46,331 nucleotides of DNA from Opitutaceae bacterium (lineage in GTDB: Bacteria > Verrucomicrobiota > Verrucomicrobiia > Opitutales > Opitutaceae): the NCBI GenBank assembly GCA_016794625.1, contig JAEUGY010000102.1, positions 1 to 46,331 on the forward strand. Direction: 5' to 3'. Shown one piece after another: positions 1 to 7,087 of the stretch. The notes under the pieces are model-generated. The model did no database searches. It was not told the origin of the DNA and saw only the letters and a program-made list of their open reading frames with translations. Within the stretch, counting starts at the first letter, position 1, and each line of letters starts with the position of its first letter. The position numbers and the translations under genes were made by a program.

Positions 1-114
1 CCCTCGTTCTGCAATCTCTCCATCCTGCCCAAACTCTGCCTCAACACGATGGTCTCCGACGTGGTGTCCATCCTCGGCTCGCTCGACTTCGTCATGGGCG
101 AGTGCGACCGCTGA
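1..114 (+). CDS. nuoD: NADH-quinone oxidoreductase subunit D, C-terminal fragment
   Basis: This is the last 37 codons of a gene that enters from the left edge, in frame 1, ending at the TGA at 112-114. The peptide ends DVVSILGSLDFVMGECDR, which matches the conserved C-terminus of the 49-kDa subunit (NuoD), where the carboxy-terminal arm lines the quinone pocket at the interface with NuoB and NuoH. nuoE follows 40 bases downstream on the same strand, the canonical gene order. nuoA, nuoB and nuoC presumably lie just outside the window. The assignment rests on this short tail plus context. Confidence 0.9.
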   Translation, partial: PSFCNLSILPKLCLNTMVSDVVSILGSLDFVMGECDR

Positions 115-154
115 CCGGCTGGTCCTGGCCCGCTCCTCTCCCTTTTACCGCTCG

Positions 155-643
155 ATGAATCTCAAGCCTGAAACCCTGTCGCGAATCGACGAGGTGATCC
201 CGCATTACCCGTCGAAGCGCAGTGCCACGCTGCCGCTGCTGCACCTCATCCAGGAGGACATCGGCTACCTCCCCCCGGAGGCGATCGAGTGGGTGGCCGC
301 CAAACTCGAGCTGCAGCCGATCAATGTCTATGAGGTGGTGACCTTCTATCCCATGTTCCGCCAGAAACCGATCGGCCGGCGCCACATCAAGGTCTGCCGC
401 ACGCTCTCGTGTGCTCTGGTGGGTGGATACAAGGTGTGCGAGACCTTCGAGAAGGAATTCAACACCCGCTGCGGCGAGGTATCGCCCGGCGGCGAGGTGA
501 CCATCGAGTTCGTCGAGTGCCTCGCGAGCTGCGGCAGCGGCCCGGTCGTGCTGATCGATGATGACCTGCATGAAAAGGTGGACGCCGCCAAAGCCAAGGC
601 GCTCGCCGACCAGATCAAACAGGAGGCGGCGCGGCGGCCCTGA
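155..643 (+). CDS. nuoE: NADH-quinone oxidoreductase subunit E (24 kDa, 2Fe-2S)
   Basis: A 162-residue thioredoxin-fold subunit of the complex I NADH-dehydrogenase module that carries the N1a 2Fe-2S cluster beside the FMN of NuoF. The four cluster ligands are visible as C81-x4-C86 (CRTLSC) and C122-x3-C126 (CLASC), the spacing expected for this family. The N-terminal helical part (about 1-70) contains the usual YLPPEAIEWVAAKL segment. The length is normal. The ATG at 155 is preceded by a pyrimidine-rich stretch rather than a Shine-Dalgarno sequence. It lies 40 bases after nuoD and is followed by an extra small gene rather than directly by nuoF. Confidence 0.97.
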   Translation: MNLKPETLSRIDEVIPHYPSKRSATLPLLHLIQEDIGYLPPEAIEWVAAKLELQPINVYEVVTFYPMFRQKPIGRRHIKVCRTLSCALVGGYKVCETFEKEFNTRCGEVSPGGEVTIEFVECLASCGSGPVVLIDDDLHEKVDAAKAKALADQIKQEAARRP

Positions 644-670
644 GCCGTTCTTGCCTTTTCCTTACGAACC

Positions 671-898
671 ATGACCACGCGCGATGTCATTCTCGCCTAC
701 CAGAAGAAGGTTCCGTTCCTCCCGTTCACCATTCATCTGTCAGACCGGCTTGCCTTCAAGGTTCTGCACCCGGACGCCTTGTTCAGCTCCAAGATGGGCA
801 TCCTCTACCACGAGTCCGACGACGGTGAACTGACGATTTTCGATTTGGGTCAAATCACCTCCGTCAATGTCAAGCGGTCGCCTCGTTCCGCAGCCTGA
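671..898 (+). CDS. Small hypothetical protein inserted between nuoE and nuoF
   Basis: A 75-residue soluble protein with no signal peptide or membrane segment. It begins MTTRDVILAYQKKVPFLPFTIHLSDRL-type and continues with a Val/Leu-His-Pro stretch (VLHPDALF) and an acidic DDGELTIFDLGQITSV segment. This pattern (PF-x-PF-x-IHLSD, then HPD, then YHESDDG, then DL-x-x-ITS) resembles, from memory, a family of short uncharacterised proteins found mostly in planctomycetes and verrucomicrobia, probably a small beta-barrel-like fold. The function is unknown. It is co-oriented with nuoE (27 bases upstream) and nuoF (34 bases downstream), so it is almost certainly co-transcribed. The canonical nuo operon has no gene here. 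Confidence 0.75.
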   Translation: MTTRDVILAYQKKVPFLPFTIHLSDRLAFKVLHPDALFSSKMGILYHESDDGELTIFDLGQITSVNVKRSPRSAA

Positions 899-932
899 CT
901 CGAACCCGCACCTGTCGCTCTCTCCCTTTTCC

Positions 933-2294
933 ATGTCCGCGCCCGCCCAACGCCGCATCATTTTCCAGCACATCGACGAGCCGGGGTATACCAATGACCT
1001 CGCCTGCTACGTCCGTCATGGCGGATACGAGACCTTCAAGAAGTCGGTCGCCCGCAAGCCGGAGGAGCTGATCGACGAGGTCAAGAAGTCGGGCCTGCGC
1101 GGCCGGGGCGGCGCCGGTTTTCCCTGCGGCGTGAAGTGGAGCCTGGTCGACCGCAAGAGCGGCAAGCCGATCTACCTCGTGGTCAATGCCGACGAGTCGG
1201 AGCCCGGCACCTTCAAGGACCGGTACATCATGCACCAGGATCCGCACCAGCTGATCGAGGGCATCATGATCACCTGTTTCGCGAACAACGTGAAGCAGGC
1301 CTACATCTACATCCGCGGGGAGTTTCCCCACGGAGCCCGCATCCTCGAAAAGGCGATCGCGGAAGCCCGGGCGGCGAATTTTGTCGGCCCGAATGTGCTC
1401 GGCACCGGCTACAGCTGCGAAATCTACGTGCACCGCGGCGCCGGCGCCTACATCTGCGGCGAGGAAACGGGTCTGATCGAGTCCCTCGAGGGCAAGCGTC
1501 CCTATCCCCGCATCAAGCCGCCGTATTTCCCGGCGGTGCTCGGCCTTTACCAGTGCCCGACGATCGTCAACAACGTGGAGACGCTCTGCCACGTGAAGTA
1601 CATCGCCGAGGTCGGCGGCGAGGCCTACTCCAAGATCGGCACGCCGAACAACACCGGCACCCGCATCCTTTGCGTCTCGGGGCATGTGCAGCGCCCGGGT
1701 TACTACGAGTTTGAGGTGGGCAAGATCACCCTCGGTCAGCTGCTCTACGACGTCTGCGGCGGTCCGCTCCCGGGCCGCACGTTCAAGGCCGTCATTCCCG
1801 GAGGCTCCTCCGCCAAGATCCTCAAGGTCGGCGAACGCTTCAAGGGCAAGCGCAAGGTCGGGCCCGACATGGTCGACTACGACTGGGGCATCGAGGATGT
1901 GCCGATGGACTTTGATTGCCTCGCGATGATCGGCTCGATGGGCGGTTCCGGCGGCGTGATTGTGATGGACGACTCCGTCGACATGGTCGCCGCGCTCGCC
2001 AACATCAACGCCTTCTACGCGCACGAAAGCTGCGGCCAGTGCACGCCCTGCCGCGAAGGCTCGCTCTGGATGAAGAAGATCTCCTCGCGCATGATTCACG
2101 GCGAGGCCCGGCCCGAGGACGGCGCGCTGCTCAAGAGCGTGGCCGACCAGATCGCCGGCCGCACCATCTGCGCCTTCGGCGAAGCCTGTTCCTGGCCGAC
2201 CCAGAGCTTCATCGCCAAGTTCGGCGACGAATTCAAAGCCTACCCGCAAACCAAGAAGGCGCCCAAGGCCGAGAACGCCTTGGAGCTGGTTTAA
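933..2294 (+). CDS. nuoF: NADH-quinone oxidoreductase subunit F (51 kDa, NADH/FMN site)
   Basis: A 453-residue subunit that binds NADH and FMN and carries cluster N3; it is the electron entry point of complex I. Visible motifs are the glycine-rich FMN/NADH loop GLRGRGGAGFPCGVKW (55-69), ADESEPGTFKDR (86-97), GAYICGEETGLIESLEGKRP (171-190) and the 4Fe-4S ligands C367, C370, C373 (SCGQCTPC) with C413. An upstream start at 867 stays in frame but overlaps the preceding gene and adds 22 residues of low conservation. The ATG at 933, behind a nearly pure pyrimidine tract (ctctctcccttttcc), is preferred. The length is normal for NuoF. Confidence 0.97.
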   Translation: MSAPAQRRIIFQHIDEPGYTNDLACYVRHGGYETFKKSVARKPEELIDEVKKSGLRGRGGAGFPCGVKWSLVDRKSGKPIYLVVNADESEPGTFKDRYIMHQDPHQLIEGIMITCFANNVKQAYIYIRGEFPHGARILEKAIAEARAANFVGPNVLGTGYSCEIYVHRGAGAYICGEETGLIESLEGKRPYPRIKPPYFPAVLGLYQCPTIVNNVETLCHVKYIAEVGGEAYSKIGTPNNTGTRILCVSGHVQRPGYYEFEVGKITLGQLLYDVCGGPLPGRTFKAVIPGGSSAKILKVGERFKGKRKVGPDMVDYDWGIEDVPMDFDCLAMIGSMGGSGGVIVMDDSVDMVAALANINAFYAHESCGQCTPCREGSLWMKKISSRMIHGEARPEDGALLKSVADQIAGRTICAFGEACSWPTQSFIAKFGDEFKAYPQTKKAPKAENALELV

Positions 2295-2304
2295 GGGAAT
2301 TGAG

Positions 2305-2700
2305 ATGGAAATCAGAATCCAGAATCCAGGAGCCAGTAGGGCGACAGCGAAGTCGTTCGAAGACTTGATCGTGTGGCAGAAGGCGCACGCATGGGTTCTA
2401 TCGACGTATCGACTGAGCGAGCGTTTTCCCCAGAAGGAGACCTACGCCTTGACCTCGCAATTGCGTCGGTCGGCGATGTCGGTGCCAGCGAACATTGCAG
2501 AGGGCTTCAAGAAGCGAGGGACCCGCGACAAGTTGCGCTATTATAACATCGCCCAAGGATCGCTGGAGGAGTCGCGCTACTATTTCATTCTCGCTCGCGA
2601 CCTCGGATACGTCGCCATCGCCAATGAAATGGAGCGACTCGAAGAAGTGAGTCGCCTGCTGGAATCGTACTGCCGCACCCTTCTGAATTCTGAATTCTGA
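2305..2700 (+). CDS. Four-helix-bundle protein (23S rRNA intervening-sequence protein family) inside the nuo operon
   Basis: A 131-residue helical protein of the S23/IVS-protein family. The core carries the family hallmarks: a DLIVWQKAH start, FPQKETYALTSQLRRSAMSV, PANIAEG, and GSLEESRYYFILARDLGY. Members occur within intervening sequences of 23S rRNA genes or as free-standing genes, and form pentameric four-helix bundles related to Avd; their cellular role is unclear. Here the gene sits between nuoF (11 bases upstream) and nuoG (20 bases downstream), on the same strand. Its first codons (MEIRIQNPG) and its last (NSEF-stop) are encoded by short heptamer repeats. The repeat supplies the stop codon, as if the gene arrived as a cassette. 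No rRNA gene is nearby. Confidence 0.9.
   Translation: MEIRIQNPGASRATAKSFEDLIVWQKAHAWVLSTYRLSERFPQKETYALTSQLRRSAMSVPANIAEGFKKRGTRDKLRYYNIAQGSLEESRYYFILARDLGYVAIANEMERLEEVSRLLESYCRTLLNSEF
2312..2331 (+). repeat. Left heptamer repeat of four-helix-bundle cassette 1
   Basis: Nearly three tandem 7-base units (TCAGAAT, CCAGAAT, CCAGGA) lie just after the start codon of the four-helix-bundle gene. The unit is a slightly decayed reverse complement of the TTCTGAA repeat at 2681-2704, so the two runs form an imperfect terminal inverted repeat around the gene. Confidence 0.6.
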
Positions 2701-2704
2701 ATTC
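2681..2704 (+). repeat. Right heptamer repeat of four-helix-bundle cassette 1
   Basis: Three perfect tandem copies of TTCTGAA plus a partial fourth (TTC). The third copy provides the TGA stop codon (2698-2700) of the four-helix-bundle gene. Together with the inverted, degenerate copies at 2312-2331 it frames the gene. nuoG starts 17 bases further on. Confidence 0.8.
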
Positions 2705-2720
2705 CCCGGATTCTTCCTCC

Positions 2721-4409
2721 ATGATCCAGCCCGCCAAACCCGACCTCGTCACCGTCAATGTCGACGGCAAAGACATTGCCGTGCCGAAGGGCACCAATGT
2801 GATCGAAGCCGCCCGCCTGGTGGGGGTGGACATCCCGCACTACTGCTACCACCCGAAGCTGAGTGTGGTCGGTAACTGCCGGATGTGTCTGATCGAAATG
2901 GGCATGCCGGCGGTTGACCCGGCGACCAAGGCGCCGGTGATGGACCCGGCCACGGGCAAACAGAAGATCAACTGGATCCCGCGCCCGCAGATCGGCTGCG
3001 CCACGAACGCCTCGCCGGGACTGCACATCCGCACCCAGACGCCCCAGATCAAGGACTGCCGCGAAGGGGTGATGGAGTTTCTGCTTATCAATCATCCGCT
3101 CGACTGTCCGATCTGTGACCAGGCCGGCGAATGCAAACTCCAGGAGCAGTCGACCGGCTACGGCCGGGGTTACTCGCGCTTCATCGAGAACAAGAACGTC
3201 AAACCGAAGCGCACCCAGCTCGGGCCGCGGGTGACCCTCGACGACGAGCGCTGCATCCTGTGTTCGCGCTGTATCCGTTTTTCCAAGGAGATCGCGAAGG
3301 ACGACGTGCTCGGGTTCATCGATCGCGGCAGCTATTCGACGCTGACCTGCTATCCGGGCAAAAAGCTCGAGAACAACTATTCGCTCAACACGGTGGACAT
3401 CTGCCCGGTCGGCGCGCTGACCTCGACGGACTTCCGCTTCAAGATGCGCGTCTGGTTCCTGAAGCAGACCAACAGCATCGACACCGAGTCGTCCGTCGGC
3501 GCCAACACGGTGGTCTGGTCGCGCGAGGGCGTGATCTACCGGATCACCCCGCGCCGCAACGACGAGGTGAATGACACCTGGATGGCCGACAGCGGCCGGC
3601 TGCTCTACAAGGAGGTCAAGGCCCCGACCCGCCTGACCACGACCGAGTCGCTGGACACCCTGGTCGCCGCCGCCGAGAAGGTGCTCAAGAGTGCGCCGGG
3701 TGCGGTGGCCGTGGTCGGCTCGGGCCGGAGCACGGTGGAGGAACAATTTCTGACCCGCCGTCTGGCCGACGCCCTCAAGGCGCCGGTCTCGCTCGTCGCC
3801 CGCACGGGCGAAGGGGATGGCATTTTGGTCTCGGCGGATCGCAACCCCAATGTCCGCGGCGCCCTCGTGACGGGTCTGGTCTGCGCCCTGCCATCCGCCC
3901 GCTTGGATGACCTCGCACGGGCGATCGACGCCGGCCAGATCAAGGCCGTGGTTTCCGTGGGCGAGGACCTCGTCGCGGCCGGTCTGACCGCCGCGCAGCT
4001 GGCCAAGGTTTCGATCGTCTATCTCGGCACCCAGACCAACGCCACCAGTGTGGCGGCCCGGGTGGTGCTGCCGACCCTGACCGTGTTCGAAAAGTCCGGC
4101 ACGTTCGTGAACCAGCAGTTCCGTCTGCAAAAGGTTGCCAAGGCCGTGCCGGGAGTCGCTGGCGCCTTTGATGACCTTGTCGTGCTCGCCCGGCTGGTGA
4201 CCGCCGCGGGCGGCCCGGCGGTGAATCCGGAGCTGCACAGCCTGTGGAGCCTGCTGACCGCGGAGGTCCGCGCGCTGAGCACGGTCACCTACCGTACCCT
4301 GCCGGAAACGGGTTTGCTGCTGGATTCCACCCCGTGGCAGGGGCTGCCGTTTGTCGAAGGCGAGACCTTGCACTACAAGCCGGCCAAGGCGGAAGCGCTG
4401 AAAAGCTGA
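2721..4409 (+). CDS. nuoG: NADH-quinone oxidoreductase subunit G (75 kDa, short form without N7)
   Basis: A 562-residue iron-sulfur subunit that passes electrons from NuoF towards NuoI. The N-terminal ferredoxin domain binds N1b (C42, C53, C56, C93). The next region binds N5 with a His ligand (H125, C129, C132, C138). N4 is bound by C178, C181, C184 and C228. The fourth cluster site present in E. coli and Thermus (N7) is missing: the region around 250-262 reads NSIDTESSVGANTV, with no cysteines. The C-terminal molybdopterin-oxidoreductase-like part is short, so the protein resembles the mitochondrial layout more than the roughly 900-residue E. coli form. It starts just past the four-helix-bundle cassette. 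Confidence 0.95.
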   Translation: MIQPAKPDLVTVNVDGKDIAVPKGTNVIEAARLVGVDIPHYCYHPKLSVVGNCRMCLIEMGMPAVDPATKAPVMDPATGKQKINWIPRPQIGCATNASPGLHIRTQTPQIKDCREGVMEFLLINHPLDCPICDQAGECKLQEQSTGYGRGYSRFIENKNVKPKRTQLGPRVTLDDERCILCSRCIRFSKEIAKDDVLGFIDRGSYSTLTCYPGKKLENNYSLNTVDICPVGALTSTDFRFKMRVWFLKQTNSIDTESSVGANTVVWSREGVIYRITPRRNDEVNDTWMADSGRLLYKEVKAPTRLTTTESLDTLVAAAEKVLKSAPGAVAVVGSGRSTVEEQFLTRRLADALKAPVSLVARTGEGDGILVSADRNPNVRGALVTGLVCALPSARLDDLARAIDAGQIKAVVSVGEDLVAAGLTAAQLAKVSIVYLGTQTNATSVAARVVLPTLTVFEKSGTFVNQQFRLQKVAKAVPGVAGAFDDLVVLARLVTAAGGPAVNPELHSLWSLLTAEVRALSTVTYRTLPETGLLLDSTPWQGLPFVEGETLHYKPAKAEALKS

Positions 4410-4420
4410 GGGACTGAACG

Positions 4421-5575
4421 ATGGACTTCTCTTTCTACTTCGACCTGCCGCTCGCGTTGCGCCTGCTCCTGCAGGGCACCGCCGTGATCCTCGTGCTCTT
4501 CCCCCTCGCGGCCGCCTGTTCGATGGCCGAGCGCAAGATTTCCGCCTGGATCCAGGGCCGGCCGGGTCCGAATCGGACCATGCCCCCGTTCATGGCCTAT
4601 GTGCCGGTGATCGCTCCGATCCTGCGCAGCCTGGGCCTTTTCCAGCTGGCGGCCGACGGCGGCAAGTTTGTCTTCAAGGAGGATCCGATCCCGGGGCACG
4701 TCAACAAGCTCTACTTCGTCCTCGCCCCGATCCTGTCGATGATCCCGGCGCTCACTACGATCACGGTGGTGCCGTTTGGCGCGTACCTGAACCAGGCGGG
4801 TGCCTGGGTGCCGATCGTGCTGGCCAACCTCGACGTGGGCCTTCTGGCCGTCTTTGCGGTCTCCTCGCTCGGCGTCTACTCCATCATTCTCGCCGGCTGG
4901 GCCTCCAACTCGAAGTATCCGTTCCTCGGCGGCGTGCGCGCCTCGGCCCAGTTGATTTCGTACGAACTGTCGATGACGCTGTCGGTGCTGCCGGTCTTCC
5001 TCTGGGTCAATGCCCCGGGCGGCAGTGGCACGCTGAGTCTGTTTGATGTCGTGCAGAGCCAGAGCCAGCCCGGGCTGTGGGGTGGGGCGTGGTATGCGTT
5101 CCTCATGCCGGTTTCGGCCTTCATTTTCCTGGTGGCCCTGTTCGCCGAGACGAACCGCCAGCCATTCGACATGCCGGAATCCGAGGCCGATCTCGTCGGT
5201 GGGTTCCACACCGAGTACGGGGCCTTCAAGTGGTCGCTCTTTTTCGTCGCCGAGTACTGTCACATGATCGTCGGCTCCGGCATCTTCGTCCTCCTCTTCC
5301 TCGGCGGCTGGAATCCGCTGCCGTGGGTGCCGCTTCAGACGGTGATCGAGGCGATCGGGCTCGCCGGGCAGCCGTTGCTGACCGGTGCGCTGGCGGTGGG
5401 CATCTTCCTCGGGAAGGTCGTCTTCTTCATCTTCTTCTTCATGTGGGTGCGCTGGACGCTGCCCCGTTTCCGTTATGACCAGGTGATGACGATCGGCTGG
5501 AAGAAACTCCTGCCGCTCTCCATCGCGAACCTCATTGTCTACGCGCTGGTCATCGCGTGGATCGAACGGTCCTGA
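4421..5575 (+). CDS. nuoH: NADH-quinone oxidoreductase subunit H
   Basis: A 384-residue multi-spanning membrane subunit that forms the quinone chamber with NuoB and NuoD. The conserved segments WIQGRPGPNR, DGGKFVFKEDP, AETNRQPFDMPESEADLVG and GAFKWSLFFVAEY are clear. The loop between GPNR and ADGGKF is about 18 residues longer than in typical NuoH, and contains MPPFMAYVPVIAPILRSLG. This lengthening looks like a lineage-specific insertion near the quinone entry region. It follows nuoG by 11 bases and is followed by nuoI after 67 bases. The remaining length is normal for the family. Confidence 0.97.
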   Translation: MDFSFYFDLPLALRLLLQGTAVILVLFPLAAACSMAERKISAWIQGRPGPNRTMPPFMAYVPVIAPILRSLGLFQLAADGGKFVFKEDPIPGHVNKLYFVLAPILSMIPALTTITVVPFGAYLNQAGAWVPIVLANLDVGLLAVFAVSSLGVYSIILAGWASNSKYPFLGGVRASAQLISYELSMTLSVLPVFLWVNAPGGSGTLSLFDVVQSQSQPGLWGGAWYAFLMPVSAFIFLVALFAETNRQPFDMPESEADLVGGFHTEYGAFKWSLFFVAEYCHMIVGSGIFVLLFLGGWNPLPWVPLQTVIEAIGLAGQPLLTGALAVGIFLGKVVFFIFFFMWVRWTLPRFRYDQVMTIGWKKLLPLSIANLIVYALVIAWIERS

Positions 5576-5642
5576 CCCCGCGCCGCCCTCTTCCTCCTTT
5601 CCGCGCAAGCGGTCCGAGCTCCGAACCTTCCGTCTTCCTCCC

Positions 5643-6191
5643 ATGGCCGTCATCCAAGTCGAACGCAAACCGCTCACGCTGGCCGAGCGCACCTATCTCC
5701 CGCAGATCTACCACGGGCTGAAGACCACGCTGAAGCACCTCGTCGCGCCGACGGTCACGCTCCAGTACCCCGAGCAGCGCCCGGAGATCCCGACCGGCTA
5801 CCGGGGCGTGCCGACGCTGGTCAAGGATCCCAATGGACGGGAAAAGTGCGTGTCCTGCCAGCTGTGCGAGTTCGTCTGCCCGCCCAAGGCCATCCGCATC
5901 ACCCCGGGGGAAATCCCGGAGTCGTCGCCCCACGCCCACGTGGAACGCGCGCCGCAGGCCTTCGACATCGACATGCTCCGCTGCATCTACTGCGGGCTCT
6001 GCCAGGAGGTGTGTCCCGAGGAGGCCATCTGGCTGCAGAAGCAGTATTCGATGACCGGTTACACCCGCGAGGAGATGGTCAACCACAAGGACCGGCTCTA
6101 CGAGCTCGGCGGAACGCTGCCGGACGATCATTTCAAGTGGGACAAGAAAAAGGCGGCCGAGGATGCCGCCGCCCACGGCGGACACCATTGA
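5643..6191 (+). CDS. nuoI: NADH-quinone oxidoreductase subunit I (two 4Fe-4S clusters)
   Basis: A 182-residue ferredoxin-like subunit that carries clusters N6a and N6b and links NuoG to NuoB. The two cluster motifs are C69-x2-C72-x2-C75-x3-C79P (CVSCQLCEFVCP) and C114-x2-C117-x2-C120-x3-C124P (CIYCGLCQEVCP). The reading frame stays open upstream to 5535, overlapping nuoH, but that extension is Arg/Ser/Pro-rich. The ATG at 5643 gives the family N-terminus and lies behind a pyrimidine-rich leader (cttccgtcttcctccc). The C-terminus ends in a His-rich AAAHGGHH tail. Confidence 0.96.
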   Translation: MAVIQVERKPLTLAERTYLPQIYHGLKTTLKHLVAPTVTLQYPEQRPEIPTGYRGVPTLVKDPNGREKCVSCQLCEFVCPPKAIRITPGEIPESSPHAHVERAPQAFDIDMLRCIYCGLCQEVCPEEAIWLQKQYSMTGYTREEMVNHKDRLYELGGTLPDDHFKWDKKKAAEDAAAHGGHH

Positions 6192-6224
6192 GCCCCGGGT
6201 CCACGCTCCAACCGCTTTCCAGCC

Positions 6225-6743
6225 ATGGCTGCCCTCCTGTTTTATCTCTTTGCCGCGATCACGCTCGGCACCGCCATTCTGGTGGTGGTGAGCAAGAACG
6301 CGGTCAACTCGGCGATGTTTTTCCTGCTCAGCCTGATGGGCACGGCTTCGCTCTTTGTCCTGCTCGACGCCTTCCTCCTGGCGGTGCTGCTGGTGCTGGT
6401 CTACGCGGGCGCGGTGGTGGCGCTGTTTCTCTTCATCATCATGCTGCTCGACATGCACGGCGGCGATCGCAAGCCGTTCAAGCGGACCACGATGGTGGCC
6501 AGCGCCTTTGCCGCGATCCTGCTCGGCCTCGGCGTGCTGGGCTTCGTGCAGCGGGCGCAGCTCACGTCCGCGCCGGTCGGAGCCGAGGTCGTCGCGGTGG
6601 GCGCCACGCTCAAGGGGTATGCGGCGCAGCTGTTCACGACGTACCTCCTGCCCGTGCAGATCGTCGGTTTTCTTCTGCTCATCGCCATGCTCGGCGTCAT
6701 TGTGCTGAGCAAGCGGTTTGAGGGACTGGAGGACGTCAAATGA
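6225..6743 (+). CDS. nuoJ: NADH-quinone oxidoreductase subunit J
   Basis: A 172-residue membrane subunit with five hydrophobic segments, containing the typical [18 protein letters not shown] segment and the [19 protein letters not shown] helix that forms the pi-bulge region of the membrane arm. The C-terminal half is a membrane segment ending [17 protein letters not shown]. Its stop codon overlaps the nuoK start (ATGA at 6740-6743), indicating translational coupling. The length is normal. Confidence 0.95.
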   Translation: MAALLFYLFAAITLGTAILVVVSKNAVNSAMFFLLSLMGTASLFVLLDAFLLAVLLVLVYAGAVVALFLFIIMLLDMHGGDRKPFKRTTMVASAFAAILLGLGVLGFVQRAQLTSAPVGAEVVAVGATLKGYAAQLFTTYLLPVQIVGFLLLIAMLGVIVLSKRFEGLEDVK

Positions 6744-7045
6744 CCATCGGACTCAACGACTACCTGTTTCTCAGCGTGCTGCTGTTCGCCATCGGCTTTC
6801 TCGGTGTGCTGCTGCGCAAGAACACCCTCGTGATCTACATGTGCCTCGAGCTCATGCTGGTCGCGTCGACCCTCGCGTTGGTGGCCTTCTCGCGGTTCAA
6901 CGGCACCCTCGACGGCAACGTCTTTGTCTTCTTCATTCTGACCGTGGCCGCCGCCGAGGTGGCCGTGGGTCTGGCCATCATCGTGGCTCTCTTCCGCCGT
7001 CGCCAGACGGTGCAGGTCGACGAGCTCAACGCGCTCAAGAACTGA
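6740..7045 (+). CDS. nuoK: NADH-quinone oxidoreductase subunit K
   Basis: A 101-residue protein with three membrane helices, homologous to MrpC. Family features include [20 protein letters not shown] at the start, a glutamate in the second helix ([19 protein letters not shown]) and a second in the third helix ([19 protein letters not shown]). These are the paired Glu residues of the proton channel next to NuoN and NuoJ. The start overlaps the nuoJ stop by four bases. Confidence 0.96.
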   Translation: MTIGLNDYLFLSVLLFAIGFLGVLLRKNTLVIYMCLELMLVASTLALVAFSRFNGTLDGNVFVFFILTVAAAEVAVGLAIIVALFRRRQTVQVDELNALKN

Positions 7046-7087
7046 GACGCGACTCCTCCGCCTTTCGACGCATCCTTTCCTGATTCC

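Noticed and set aside
2305-2700. Possible 23S rRNA fragment hosting the intervening-sequence protein
   Set aside because: The flanks are nuoF and nuoG, with no rRNA sequence.
2305-2704. Possible diversity-generating retroelement, because four-helix-bundle proteins resemble Avd
   Set aside because: No reverse transcriptase gene and no template/variable repeat pair could be found near either four-helix-bundle gene.
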